Shown piece by piece: positions 42,667 to 51,808 of a DNA stretch of 64,000 nucleotides. A program made the position numbers and the translations under genes. The first letter of the stretch is position 1; each line of letters begins with the position of its first letter. Below the pieces are notes generated by a model that was not told the DNA's origin, searched no databases, and saw only the letters and a list, made by a program, of their open reading frames with translations. Source of the stretch: Microcaldota archaeon (GTDB taxonomy: Archaea > Micrarchaeota > Micrarchaeia > Anstonellales > JAGGVH01); contig JAHKLX010000015.1 in the NCBI GenBank assembly GCA_020854835.1, positions 62,001-126,000 on the forward strand, given 5' to 3'.

Positions 42667-44034
42667 ATGCCCAAACTCTTATTCACAATACCTACCTATC
42701 GGCCAAGAGAAGTTCAAAACTGCGTTACTGCTTATGCCAGAAACTTTGAAAGATTCGGTCACAATACTCCCATAATTGTTTTTGATGATAGTTCATTGGA
42801 AAAAAGCAGTATAACTCTACAAAACCTAAAAAGAGTAAAAGATGAAAATCCTTTTGCAGATATATGGTATGTTGGTCCAGAAGAGAAAAACACATTTTTA
42901 AAAGGACTTCATAAGGAAAATCCCGATCCTTTAATTCCAAATATGATGAAACCTAGTTATGGGGGCAATAGGAACTGGATTTTGTTGGCTACTTTAGGGA
43001 ATCACTTTATATCTGTGGACGATGACATTTTTCCTTATGGTATTTTTGGGGAGGGAGCAGAAAAAAATCCCAATTCCGTCTTAGAAGGGCATTATTCTGC
43101 AACTGTAGATGGATTTAAAAATGTGGAGATGGACATCATATCTGCTTATTCATCAATGATAGGTATGAAAGTCAAAGTTTATATGGGACAAAACCCTGGA
43201 ACAATAACTGGCAAACATCTAATTGACAGCAACACTGATTTAGAGTTAAATGTATCGGTCAGAGGTTTGCAAGATGGTTATGTAACTGTTGAACCAGGTG
43301 TTTTAAATAAAGAAGCAACAATAAAAATTGTTCAAAGTTATCTTTCAGGGGATGCAGATATAGATTCTAAAGATATAATTGACGAATTCTTAAAAAATCC
43401 AAAATGGGATACTTTGAGAGGCGAGGTTCCTTTAAAATATATTATAAATAGATATGAACCTTGTGTTGTTGAATCTGATTACAGGCTTACAGGTGCAGTA
43501 TTAGGACTGGATAATACAGAGGGTTTTATCTGTTTTTTACCAACACAACTGAGATTTGAGGATTATATATTTAGGAAGTTTTCTCATAAACCTAACATTC
43601 ATGTGGGTTATTGTCCTGCTGTTCAAACACATTGTAGGAATATGGAAAATAGAAATAATATTGTTAAGGATTTTATAATTGAGGAGATAGCAACCATCAT
43701 CAAAAAAACAATAATCAATGGTGTAAAAAGTATAGATGAATTAAAAGTTAGATTAGAAAAGAACCCCTCTTATGATGTAAATGACCTTTATGAACTTTGG
43801 AATTCTTTAATAAGATTATCAAAACAAACAAACATACATCAAATTCCTGGAGAAGTGTTTTATGATAAAATACTCGAGGGAGCCATATCTGTCGATGGAC
43901 CTGGTGAATTTGTGTCATTTCATGTGGATCTAATTGATAAAGAATATGTCCAAATCAAAGAATCAATAGAAATTTGGCCCGAAATAATTGAATACACAAA
44001 AAACAATCCTGTTCCTTTTAGAAAAATCAAATAA
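42667..44034 (+). CDS. GT-A-like glycosyltransferase
   Basis: A 455-aa protein with a GT2-like N-terminus: FTIPTYRPREVQNCV at residues 6-20, VFDDSS near 40, GGNRNWILL near 100 and the metal-binding SVDDDIFP near 117. The C-terminal half (about residues 270-440) contains a helical region. No membrane segments. The following gene starts 36 bp downstream on the same strand and may act with it. Substrates are unknown. Confidence 0.72.
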   Translation: MPKLLFTIPTYRPREVQNCVTAYARNFERFGHNTPIIVFDDSSLEKSSITLQNLKRVKDENPFADIWYVGPEEKNTFLKGLHKENPDPLIPNMMKPSYGGNRNWILLATLGNHFISVDDDIFPYGIFGEGAEKNPNSVLEGHYSATVDGFKNVEMDIISAYSSMIGMKVKVYMGQNPGTITGKHLIDSNTDLELNVSVRGLQDGYVTVEPGVLNKEATIKIVQSYLSGDADIDSKDIIDEFLKNPKWDTLRGEVPLKYIINRYEPCVVESDYRLTGAVLGLDNTEGFICFLPTQLRFEDYIFRKFSHKPNIHVGYCPAVQTHCRNMENRNNIVKDFIIEEIATIIKKTIINGVKSIDELKVRLEKNPSYDVNDLYELWNSLIRLSKQTNIHQIPGEVFYDKILEGAISVDGPGEFVSFHVDLIDKEYVQIKESIEIWPEIIEYTKNNPVPFRKIK

Positions 44035-44070
44035 AGATATCTTTTTAAGTTTTGATTTTATAAACACATT

Positions 44071-45051
44071 ATGGGCATATCGTTCGGGGTTAGTTATTAC
44101 GGGACACATTTCCCCTGGCATTTTGAAAAAGATTTAAAAGAATTAAAAGCATCTGGCATTAATCATATTGTTTTTGCAGCTTCAGAATACGAACTCGATT
44201 TTTATTTACCTTCTACCAAAGAGATATATAGAATATCTAAAAAATACAATGTCGAGTTTATTGTTAATTTTTGGGCCCACGGCAATACTTTTGGCGGAGA
44301 GGGAGGAAGTTTTTTTATATTTAAAAACATTGATACATGGCAAGTTTTATCTTCAGGACGCATAATTCCGAAGGCATGTTTCAATAATCCCAAATTTCTC
44401 TATTTCATGAAAGCCCAAATTAAGAAAATTGCTAATTTTTCAGATGGTATTTTCTTTGATGAACCTGCTTTTTATAACAATAAAAAAACAAAAGAGAAGG
44501 GTTGTTTTTGCAAGTACTGTAAATTAAAATTTAAAAAACAATACAAAAAAAATATTGAAAACGCTTCTACAAAGCAATTAACAGAATTCAAAAACAAAAG
44601 TTTGGTATGTTTTATAGATTCTTTGGCAAAATTATATAAAGATCTAAACTCAAAAGGAAAAACATTTATTTGTTTATATCCTGCCGAACGTGATGAAACA
44701 TTAGTTTGGGAAGATTTTTTAAGTTTAAAAAGTATTGATGTTTTTGGATCTGATCCCTATTGGCAAGATCCCTATTGGTTAGAATTTATCAATAAAGGAC
44801 CAGAATTTGTTAAAGATGTCGGACAAAAAATTACAAAAGAATGTAAAATTGGAAAAAAACAATCTCAAATTTGGATCCAAAATTTCAAGATAAAAAACAG
44901 TTTTGATATTCCAAAAGCAGTGGAATATGCCAAACAATGTAAACCAGATTATATAACTGCTTGGACGTATAAAGGTGCATGTTACAGTGTTTTATCAAAC
45001 AAAAATTGGAAAAAATCTTGGGAACTTTTACTGAAATCTTATAAGGAATAA
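44071..45051 (+). CDS. TIM-barrel-like protein, possible glycoside hydrolase
   Basis: A 326-aa protein with glycosidase-like barrel features: GVSYYGTHFPW at the N-terminus, a FIVNFWAHGN strand near residue 66, and DGIFFDEPAF near 130, where the Asp/Glu pair could be catalytic. A Cys motif CFCKYCKLKFKKQY follows near 150, often seen in putative glycoside hydrolases of surface-sugar loci. A WTYKG block lies near the end. The neighbouring glycosyltransferase supports a carbohydrate role. Activity is not established. Confidence 0.65.
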   Translation: MGISFGVSYYGTHFPWHFEKDLKELKASGINHIVFAASEYELDFYLPSTKEIYRISKKYNVEFIVNFWAHGNTFGGEGGSFFIFKNIDTWQVLSSGRIIPKACFNNPKFLYFMKAQIKKIANFSDGIFFDEPAFYNNKKTKEKGCFCKYCKLKFKKQYKKNIENASTKQLTEFKNKSLVCFIDSLAKLYKDLNSKGKTFICLYPAERDETLVWEDFLSLKSIDVFGSDPYWQDPYWLEFINKGPEFVKDVGQKITKECKIGKKQSQIWIQNFKIKNSFDIPKAVEYAKQCKPDYITAWTYKGACYSVLSNKNWKKSWELLLKSYKE

Positions 45052-45319
45052 TTTTCTCTAACGCAATTAAAAGTAATTGCTCTACTATTTTTGTTGATTC
45101 TGCGTATCTTTATGTTTTTTTCAAGTTTGTGTGTAGAATCTGAAATCATGGGATTTATTTTTCAAGCTCTTCTATTGGTCCTGGAGGTTTTATACTCACA
45201 ACAACATTTCTATATATGCCCTCATTAGAAATTGTGATGATTGCGATATTGCATGGTTTTTGTAGAAAAAACGATCAATATAATTCTTGTTTATGGCGGT
45301 TTGTTTATTATGCTCTACT
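45052..45319. other. Gene-free stretch with a possible ORF remnant
   Basis: No start-bearing gene is visible in this 268-bp gap. On the minus strand, 45155-45274 is open for 39 codons without an ATG and ends in a protein-like SIKPPGPIEELEK before TAA. It could be the tail of a decayed gene. Nothing else stands out. Confidence 0.3.
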
Positions 45320-45913
45320 CTATTTCTCTAACTTATTTAGCCACTTTATGGCTCTTTCTCTTATTGGTGTAAAATTTGAGGATATAGCTATCTTAAGACA
45401 TTGTTTTATTCTATCAATATCATTTTTATCTGGGTTTTTGTTATCTTCCTGTAAACGTTTTAGGTACATCTCTGCCAGATCAAGATTTATTGTTGGGTGT
45501 GTCGGCGAAATTTGTTTTGCTTCTTCTATGATTGCAATCGCCTTGCTTAATTCTCCTCTTAGATTATACACTCTACCCAAATTAAGTTTTATTTCTGCAA
45601 CCCCTGGTTTTTTTTCCAATGCATTTTCCAGCAATTTCTCGGCTTTTCGAAGATGACGTTTCGATCGTAATCTTATATGCACTGCGGCAAGCCCTATGTT
45701 GGCATCCACATTCTCAGGATTACATCTCAACGCGGTTTTGAAACAGTATTTTGCAATTCTCAAATCATTTTTTCTATAATTTGTGTCAAATTTATGGGTA
45801 TATTCAAAACCCAAACCGTAATAGTATTCCGAAAGTGATTTTTCAATTAATGGTTTTCTAAAGAACCTTCCCAACGGGGTGGAGGGTATTTTTGTATTTG
45901 GGTAGAGGTGCAT
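45320..45913 (-). CDS. TPR-repeat protein
   Basis: A protein of about 197 aa with three to four tetratricopeptide repeats. Units include LRIAKYCFKTALRCNPENVDANIGLAAVHIRL-type helices near residues 50-80, a LEKA-type repeat near 85-115 (KAEKLLENALEKKPGVAEI), and KAIAIIEEAKQISPTHPTI near 125. TPRs mediate protein-protein contact. The ATG at 45913 was chosen because TTTATAA lies about 26 bp upstream; the longer frame begins with TTG. The partner is unknown. Confidence 0.82.
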   Translation of the reverse strand: MHLYPNTKIPSTPLGRFFRKPLIEKSLSEYYYGLGFEYTHKFDTNYRKNDLRIAKYCFKTALRCNPENVDANIGLAAVHIRLRSKRHLRKAEKLLENALEKKPGVAEIKLNLGRVYNLRGELSKAIAIIEEAKQISPTHPTINLDLAEMYLKRLQEDNKNPDKNDIDRIKQCLKIAISSNFTPIRERAIKWLNKLEK

Positions 45914-46001
45914 AAATATATTGTGTTTCAAAGTGTTTATAAGGGTAATGCCCCCGTAATTTCGAAAGTTTATTAGATTATAAAAAAGTATTACAACCGA
46001 T

Positions 46002-46760
46002 TTACCCAGATGTTTTTTCCAACGCTATCAAAAGAAGCCTTTTCATAATTCTTAAAGCTTCTTCATATCTTTTTTTAGAATACGCAGGTTTTGTTATATG
46101 TCTAACTTGATCTTTTCTTTCAGGATATATTTCATATTCCCACGTTATCCCTCCGACATCAAACCTAAACCATTCATTAGAGCTTAATCCTTTCACTACT
46201 TGCATTAAATAATTATCGGACCAACAGTTAATTCCAACATATTCATCTAAAACGGGGAACATATCTACAATATCTAAATCAATGGTTATATGTAAAGGGT
46301 CTTTCAACATCTGTATTTCAACTTCCGTAAATTTCCCTTTGATTATATTGTTAGGATTCAAAAAAGGAATTGATTCCACGTAACACGGCAAACTCATTTC
46401 CCCTTTAATCAATCTAGACGGCAAAAGCAAAGCACCTTTTCTTTTGGGCCTATAAGTCGAATAAAGAAAATGATTTCCACAATAAAGAGCTTCACCCCCG
46501 ATTTGTTCGTAAATGTCTGAATGTTGATCAATATTAATTTTAGTTAAAGGTTCAGATCCTGGCCAATCAAAATAATAAGATGCTTGATGTTCATCTCCAT
46601 TTCCCCAAATCATAACTGCCTTTCCTTTTAATTCAGTTAAATCTCCATAGCGCATTCTTTCAAAAGCAACATTTCTCATACTCCTCTTTGCTTTTAGTCT
46701 TTCAACAGTATATTCAGCATCAACACTGCCAGTATGATATATTACTTTTGGGGCTGCCAC
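46002..46760 (-). CDS. Arginase/deacetylase-fold protein
   Basis: A 252-aa protein with metal-binding motifs in ureohydrolase order: GNGDEHQ near residue 52, NIDQHSDIY near 76 (like DAHxD), and HITIDLDIVDMFP near 157 (like SxDxDxxDP), then FDVGGITWEYE near 198. This suggests a binuclear metal hydrolase of the arginase/agmatinase or HDAC superfamily, but not a standard arginase. The GTG start has a TTTAAAAAA element about 25 bp upstream and no SD. The substrate is unknown. Confidence 0.65.
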   Translation of the reverse strand: MAAPKVIYHTGSVDAEYTVERLKAKRSMRNVAFERMRYGDLTELKGKAVMIWGNGDEHQASYYFDWPGSEPLTKINIDQHSDIYEQIGGEALYCGNHFLYSTYRPKRKGALLLPSRLIKGEMSLPCYVESIPFLNPNNIIKGKFTEVEIQMLKDPLHITIDLDIVDMFPVLDEYVGINCWSDNYLMQVVKGLSSNEWFRFDVGGITWEYEIYPERKDQVRHITKPAYSKKRYEEALRIMKRLLLIALEKTSG

Positions 46761-46952
46761 ATATTTTTTGTGTTGGAAAAAGTTTAAAAAAGGTTGTGAA
46801 TTGTCTCTATTGAATTTTTTTAAATAGCATTTAATATAAAAACAAGTCCAAAAACATACACCAAATATTTTCTTTTGTTGTTTTATTTTTTGCCATACAA
46901 TAAGTGTAATGCTTTACAAAGAATTTTAAATTTAGTTCTTTTAAAATCTTCA

Positions 46953-47624
46953 ATGAAAAAAACATTTTCAATTTTAAAGAATGGTTTGGGAGTGGGATTA
47001 ATTATTCAATTAGCAATTGGTCCAATATTTTTTTTTGTAATCAGCTTGGCTCTACAAAAAACTGTATTTGATGGACTAATGGGTGTTTTAGCTGCAACTA
47101 TTGTTAGTTATATTTATATTGCCCTTTCAATTTTGGGCGTCGGGGAATTGCTTGAAAATAAAAAAGTAAAAAAAGTATTTGGAATAGTCAGTTCAATCAT
47201 CTTGGTTATTTTTGGTGTAATTATTATTAATGGGGCGATAAGTAGTGGAATTTCTGAAACCGTAGTGAACACAACAGATTTATTTTCAAGTTTTACATCT
47301 GTTTTTTTACTTGCAATTTCTAATCCTTTATCAATTGTTTTCTTCACAGGCTTATTCTCTGCAAAAGCAATCGAGTACAATTTACAAAAAAAAGAGCTTT
47401 ATCTTTTTGGTCTTGGAGTAGGATTTTCTACAATTATATTTATGGGAGGATCCGTTTTGTTTTTTTCATTACTCAAAGGCACGATACCAGTAATTGTTAT
47501 TCAAATATTAAATATAACTGTGGGGACTTTAATAATTGGGTATGGTTTAATAAGGTTAGTACAACTTCTGAAAAAAACAACTCACCAACCCTCAAAGCTT
47601 CGCTCTGAGAAAGATATTAATTAG
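46953..47624 (+). CDS. LysE-family exporter
   Basis: A 223-aa membrane protein with about six helices. The N-terminal GLGVGLIIQLAIGPIFFFVISLAL matches the LysE/RhtB GxxxGxxxQxxxGP block, and the central SNPLSIVFFTGLF near residue 125 is the second conserved motif. The family exports amino acids or other small solutes. The ATG at 46953 removes a non-homologous 26-residue extension. It stands alone; the cargo is unknown. Confidence 0.82.
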   Translation: MKKTFSILKNGLGVGLIIQLAIGPIFFFVISLALQKTVFDGLMGVLAATIVSYIYIALSILGVGELLENKKVKKVFGIVSSIILVIFGVIIINGAISSGISETVVNTTDLFSSFTSVFLLAISNPLSIVFFTGLFSAKAIEYNLQKKELYLFGLGVGFSTIIFMGGSVLFFSLLKGTIPVIVIQILNITVGTLIIGYGLIRLVQLLKKTTHQPSKLRSEKDIN

Positions 47625-47712
47625 ATCCTGCATCATATTCTCTCAAATTCAAAAACCTTTTGTTGTGTAGTGAAAAACATAAATTTATTAATTTAACACG
47701 TGTTTTTTTATT

Positions 47713-48345
47713 ATGGATAAAAAGTTTATTTTAGCTGTTTTTACAGTTTTGGTATCTTTTATTATTGGACTTTATTTTTACAATCAATTACCTGAAAAAA
47801 TGGCCTCTCACTGGAATGCTGAAGGCCAGGCAGATGGTTATTCAGGAAAATTAATCGGCACTTTCTTACTTCCTTCATTAACTTTAATATGTTTGATTTT
47901 TTTTTCATTTCTTCCAAACATAGATCCTCTCAAAAAGAATTTTCAACATTTTAAAGATGTTTATTATGGTTTCATATTGGTTTTTGTTTTTTTCATGTTT
48001 TACTTGTTTTTATTGACTCTATTTTGGAACTTAGGACATAGTTTCAATTTTACTCAATTTATTTTACCTGCATTTTCTATATTGTTTTTTTATATAGGTG
48101 TTGTACTCCCAAAACTCAAACAAAATTGGTTTATGGGAATAAGAACTCCCTGGACAATAAGTAATGAGATGGTTTGGGATCTAACTCATGAAAAAGCAGG
48201 TGTTTTATTTAGATTATATTCTATATTTATATTATTTGCTTTTTTTGTTCCAAGTGCCCTTTTGTTTTTCATGGCCCCAATATTTCTGATTGCAGCGTAT
48301 TTATTCATTTATTCGTATTTAACATTTAAACGGCTTGTAGAATAA
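47713..48345 (+). CDS. SdpI/DUF1648 family membrane protein
   Basis: A 210-aa protein with six hydrophobic segments. The N-terminal YNQLPEKMASHWNAEGQADGY is the DUF1648 signature, and KLKQNWFMGIRTPWTISNEMVWDLTHEKAG near residue 136 is the SdpI-type loop. Bacterial SdpI gives immunity to a killing peptide; the archaeal role is unknown. The TATA region near 47685 and lack of an SD suggest leaderless expression. It overlaps uppP convergently by 20 bp. Confidence 0.85.
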   Translation: MDKKFILAVFTVLVSFIIGLYFYNQLPEKMASHWNAEGQADGYSGKLIGTFLLPSLTLICLIFFSFLPNIDPLKKNFQHFKDVYYGFILVFVFFMFYLFLLTLFWNLGHSFNFTQFILPAFSILFFYIGVVLPKLKQNWFMGIRTPWTISNEMVWDLTHEKAGVLFRLYSIFILFAFFVPSALLFFMAPIFLIAAYLFIYSYLTFKRLVE

Positions 48346-49111
48346 TAGATATTATTCCTATAATGGTTATTATCAAACCTAAAATGAGCGTTGCTTTCGA
48401 AAAATTTGTTTTTTCAGCAAATTTCATAAGGTTTTTTATTGTTACAAAACCCACTAATGCTGCGACCAAACTGCCAATTATTAATGGAATGGATATCACA
48501 AAACCCTCTTTTATCACTGGCAAAAGAATACCTGCTCCAAAAGTTACTGGTATGCTCATCAGGAAACTTAATTTAAGTGACTGTTTTAAATTATATTTCT
48601 CCATCAAAAGAGTTACTATTGTAATCCCAGATCTGCTTATGCCAGGTAAAATCGAAAACCCTTGGGCAATTCCAACAGCAACAGCCTTAATCGGTTTGAT
48701 TTCTGTTAATTTTCCTGCCGAAGCTTTTTTTTGGAGATATGAAATACCTATTAAAAAAATACCAATGACAGTAGTGAATATCTCATCAGGAATGATAAAA
48801 TTAAACAAAAAAATCAAAAAACTAAAACCCACAATCCCACTAATAATCGTTGTGATCATCAAAAAAATCAAAAGATCTTTGTTTGATTTAGTGTAGGCAC
48901 TTTTTACAATATCAATAATTTCTTCCCGGAAATAAATTATTGCAGCAATTGTTGTTCCGGTATGTAACCATATTGCAGTGCCCAAAGCTTCTTGATATCC
49001 ATGATCAAATAAAAACCTGCCCGCTAATGTTACCATAGCTTCAGAGCTTATGGGTAGCCATTCTGTTATCCCTTGTATAATGCCTAAAATAATTGCTTGA
49101 AATATATCCAT
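48326..49111 (-). CDS. uppP: Undecaprenyl/polyprenyl-diphosphatase UppP (BacA family)
   Basis: An integral membrane phosphatase of about 261 aa that recycles polyprenyl diphosphate carriers. The first motif is GITEWLPISSEAMVTL near residue 14 (family ExxPxSSxxH, here with Ala-Met after the Ser pair), and the second is SILPGISRSGITI near 150. The carrier in archaea would be dolichyl-type lipid used for N-glycosylation, linking it to aglH. The ATG at 49111 was chosen by the midpoint TATA near 49136. Confidence 0.9.
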   Translation of the reverse strand: MDIFQAIILGIIQGITEWLPISSEAMVTLAGRFLFDHGYQEALGTAIWLHTGTTIAAIIYFREEIIDIVKSAYTKSNKDLLIFLMITTIISGIVGFSFLIFLFNFIIPDEIFTTVIGIFLIGISYLQKKASAGKLTEIKPIKAVAVGIAQGFSILPGISRSGITIVTLLMEKYNLKQSLKLSFLMSIPVTFGAGILLPVIKEGFVISIPLIIGSLVAALVGFVTIKNLMKFAEKTNFSKATLILGLIITIIGIISIILQAV

Positions 49112-49131
49112 AATATTTTTATCAGGCAAAC

Positions 49132-49140
49132 TTTTATTAA
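49132..49140. promoter_or_regulatory. Shared TATA element between uppP and the deoxyribosyltransferase-like gene
   Basis: TTTTATTAA is centred 25 bp from the uppP start at 49111 and 26 bp from the start at 49162. It is less symmetrical than the TTTTAAAA sites but occupies the same midpoint. Confidence 0.5.
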
Positions 49141-49161
49141 GGTAAGTTCAATTTAATTTTC

Positions 49162-49554
49162 ATGAGATTTTATGTTTCAGGCAGGTTTTATGATAGGGAA
49201 AAAATTATCGAAGTTTTTCAATATCTCAAAAGCAGAGGTTATGAGATAGCTAATGATTGGACAGAACATAAGAATCTTCGAGGAGAATATGGAGAAAACA
49301 TGGAACTTTCTGTTAAATACACAAACGAAGATGTTGAAGGGGTTAGAAATTGCGATGTTTTTGTTTTAATCAGCGATAAACAAGGAGGGACAGGGATGCA
49401 TACTGAATTTGGAATTGCTTTAAATTCTCTTTTAGAAAAAAACAAACCAAAAATTTATGTTATTGGTGAACATACTTCAAGATGTATGTTTTACTTTCAT
49501 CCAAAAGTAAAAAGAATGAAAAACCTTGATGAAGTTTTAAACGATCTGGATTAG
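49162..49554 (+). CDS. Nucleoside 2-deoxyribosyltransferase-like protein
   Basis: A 130-aa protein starting MRFYVSGRFYDRE. The DVFVLISD strand near residue 69 and GTGMHTEFGIAL near 80 fit the nucleoside 2-deoxyribosyltransferase/DUF4406-like Rossmann family, with the Glu of HTEFG as the nucleophile candidate. The family hydrolyses or exchanges nucleotide glycosidic bonds. It is probably leaderless. It overlaps the convergent neighbour by 4 bp. Confidence 0.78.
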   Translation: MRFYVSGRFYDREKIIEVFQYLKSRGYEIANDWTEHKNLRGEYGENMELSVKYTNEDVEGVRNCDVFVLISDKQGGTGMHTEFGIALNSLLEKNKPKIYVIGEHTSRCMFYFHPKVKRMKNLDEVLNDLD

Positions 49555-50093
49555 ATCATTTCAATATTTTTTGCTTTTTTTATTTTTGAATATGCTTCTA
49601 AGAATTCTTTTTCGCTTTGGTTTGAAAAAAGTGCTGCTAATTTATTTATCCCGTATTTATACGTATAGGAAGGATCTACATAAACTGTTTTTTTCTCTCC
49701 TTCTATAGTTTCAATAAAAAGTTTTTTCTTATGCATTTTAATCTCTTTTATTTTATCTAAAGGGACATATATTTTTTCATATTTGTATTCTGCTTCAATG
49801 CCTTTTTCATATAAAATTATTTTATAATTTATTTTATTTATTTGAATTGCCCATATAAATAGAAACGTTCCTATAAGGATTGGGGGTATCCCAAAAAAAC
49901 CAAATATCAATATAATGAAATTTCCACTCATCAAAATTCCTAATGCACTTATAAAAATAATTGAAAGTCCGCTTCCCAAGATAAAAAGTGCTACTATGAA
50001 GAGAAATAAGTAACTTATACTATTACTAGTAAAAAATATTTTATCAGATGTTGATTGCGGTCCTTTTTGAAACAATATTTTTCCTTTATCCAT
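49551..50093 (-). CDS. Two-TM protein with PH-like C-terminal domain
   Basis: A 180-aa membrane protein. Two hydrophobic helices (about residues 28-52 and 57-82) are followed by a beta-rich domain (ILYEKGIEAEYKYEKIYVPLDKIKEIKMHKK) and a C-terminal helix. This is the arrangement of membrane-anchored bacterial-type PH domains. The ILYEKG strand resembles that in the small PH-like paralogues at 8483 and 16692. A TATA-like AAATATATTTAAAT lies about 24 bp before the ATG. Function is unknown. Confidence 0.62.
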   Translation of the reverse strand: MDKGKILFQKGPQSTSDKIFFTSNSISYLFLFIVALFILGSGLSIIFISALGILMSGNFIILIFGFFGIPPILIGTFLFIWAIQINKINYKIILYEKGIEAEYKYEKIYVPLDKIKEIKMHKKKLFIETIEGEKKTVYVDPSYTYKYGINKLAALFSNQSEKEFLEAYSKIKKAKNIEMI

Positions 50094-50132
50094 ACGTATC
50101 TTTTTTGTTAAATATATTTAAATAGTATTCAT

Positions 50133-51344
50133 TCAAGCAAACAAAGGCCATTTGCCAGCAAACTCTTCAACTTCCTTTTTTATCTTTTCTGAGTTTTCTC
50201 CTTTAGATTCAATAATTTTGTTGACCCAATCTGCAATCATTTTCATTTCACTTTCTTTCATTCCACGAGTTGTTACAATTGGGGTTCCGAATCTTATTCC
50301 TGAGGTTACAAAAGGTGATTTATCATCGTAAGGAACAGTATTTTTATTGCAGACAATTCCTGCTGTTTCTAACCAGTTTTGAGCTTCTTTTCCTGTTATT
50401 TCTTTGTTGTGTAAATCAATCAAAATTAAATGTGAATCAGTACCCTCTGTGATGAGTTTGAAACCCAAACTCATCAATTCCTCTGCCAATGTTCTAGCGT
50501 TTTTGACAACTTGTTTTGCATATTCCTTGAACTCAGGTTGCATTGCTTCATAAAAACAAACTGCTTTTGCTGCAATCACATTTTCCATTGGTCCGCCTTG
50601 TAAACCCGGGAAAACTGCCATCCTCATTTTTTTCTCTAATTCTTCATTGTCCCAAAGCATAACTGCACCTCTTGGCCCTCTTAGTGTTTTATGAGTTGTA
50701 AAAGTAATCGCATCTGCGTAGCCAACTGGACTTGGAAAAGCTTTACCTGCAATCAAACCTGCAGTGTGGGCAACATCTGCCATCAAATAAGCATCAACTG
50801 AATCAGCGATTTCCTTAAAACGTTTAAAGTCAATTGTTCTTGGACATGCTGTGTAACCACATTGGATAAGTTTTGGTTTTTCCTTTTTTGCTATTTTTTC
50901 TATTTCATTGTAATCAAGCCATCCTTCTTTATTGACTTGATAATGGATGGGCCTGTATATTTTTCCTGAAAAATTAACTGGGGAGCCATGTGTTAAATGG
51001 CCTCCATGTGATAAATCCAAACCCAAAAACTTGTCCCCATACTCCATCAAAGCAAAATATACTGCCATATTTGCTTGAGAACCTGCATGCGGCTGAACAT
51101 TTGCGAATTTTGTACCAAATAACTTGCAAACTCTTTCAATTGCCATTGTTTCAATTTCATCAATAATTTGATTTCCACCATAGTACCTTTTTCCAGGATA
51201 ACCTTCTGCATATTTATGTGTTAAAACAGAACCTGTTGCCTCTCTCACCTGTGGACTTACAATATTTTCCGAGGCAATTAGACCTATTGTGTTTTTTTGC
51301 CTTTTTTCTTCTAAATCTATGAGTTTATTTATTTCAGAATCCAT
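50133..51344 (-). CDS. glyA: Serine hydroxymethyltransferase
   Basis: A PLP enzyme of about 403 aa converting serine and a tetrahydropterin to glycine and the methylene form. Diagnostic blocks are LIASENIVSP near residue 24, GYPGKRYYGG near 49, NVQPHAGSQANMAVY near 83, and the cofactor Lys in TFTTHKTLRGPRG near 223. The ATG at 51344 was chosen over 51359 because TTTTAAAA lies 26 bp before it. It supplies one-carbon units, including for ThyX encoded nearby. Confidence 0.95.
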   Translation of the reverse strand: MDSEINKLIDLEEKRQKNTIGLIASENIVSPQVREATGSVLTHKYAEGYPGKRYYGGNQIIDEIETMAIERVCKLFGTKFANVQPHAGSQANMAVYFALMEYGDKFLGLDLSHGGHLTHGSPVNFSGKIYRPIHYQVNKEGWLDYNEIEKIAKKEKPKLIQCGYTACPRTIDFKRFKEIADSVDAYLMADVAHTAGLIAGKAFPSPVGYADAITFTTHKTLRGPRGAVMLWDNEELEKKMRMAVFPGLQGGPMENVIAAKAVCFYEAMQPEFKEYAKQVVKNARTLAEELMSLGFKLITEGTDSHLILIDLHNKEITGKEAQNWLETAGIVCNKNTVPYDDKSPFVTSGIRFGTPIVTTRGMKESEMKMIADWVNKIIESKGENSEKIKKEVEEFAGKWPLFA

Positions 51345-51366
51345 AATTTCATTAAGCATTACTATT

Positions 51367-51374
51367 TTTTAAAA
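51367..51374. promoter_or_regulatory. Palindromic TATA shared by glyA and DUF523
   Basis: TTTTAAAA is centred 26 bp from the glyA ATG at 51344 and 24 bp from the DUF523 ATG at 51395, with no SD on either side. Confidence 0.6.
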
Positions 51375-51394
51375 CTTTGGAATAAACAAATATT

Positions 51395-51808
51395 ATGAAA
51401 CTTTGCAGTGCTTGTTTATTGGGAATAAATTGCAGATATAATGGTAAAACCAAACCCAGTAAAAAGGTTTTGGAATTGGCTAAAAAAGAGGTTCTTATTC
51501 CTGTTTGCCCTGAAATTTTGGGAGGATTGGAAATTCCTCGCGATCCTTTTGAACAGAAAGGAGATAAAGTTTTTTCTCAAGACGGTGAAGATTTTACAAA
51601 ACAATTTGAGATTGGAGCTGAGAAAGTATTGGAAATCGCAAAGAAATACAACATCAAAGAGGCTATTCTTAAGCAAAGAAGCCCTTCATGCGGTTGTGGC
51701 CAAATTTATGATGGAACTTTCTCAGGAAAGGTTATTGAAGGGGATGGAGTTACCACTAAATTGCTTAAGAAAAACAAAATAAAAATAATAACAGAAGAAG
51801 AACTTTAA
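51395..51808 (+). CDS. DUF523 family protein
   Basis: A 137-aa protein with the DUF523 hallmarks: CSACLLGINCRYNG at the N-terminus, PVCPEILGGLEIPR near residue 36, and LKQRSPSCGCGQIYDG near 92. The Cys residues suggest a metal or FeS site. Function is not established. It overlaps the convergent membrane-protein gene by 4 bp. Confidence 0.85.
   Translation: MKLCSACLLGINCRYNGKTKPSKKVLELAKKEVLIPVCPEILGGLEIPRDPFEQKGDKVFSQDGEDFTKQFEIGAEKVLEIAKKYNIKEAILKQRSPSCGCGQIYDGTFSGKVIEGDGVTTKLLKKNKIKIITEEEL

Noticed and set aside
45216-45656. Plus-strand frame of 146 codons over the TPR gene
   Set aside because: It lies opposite clear TPR repeats; the apparent protein is a composition artefact of the antisense strand.
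48363-48896. Plus-strand 177-codon frame opposite uppP
   Set aside because: Antisense to conserved UppP motifs; its hydrophobic character mirrors the real membrane protein.
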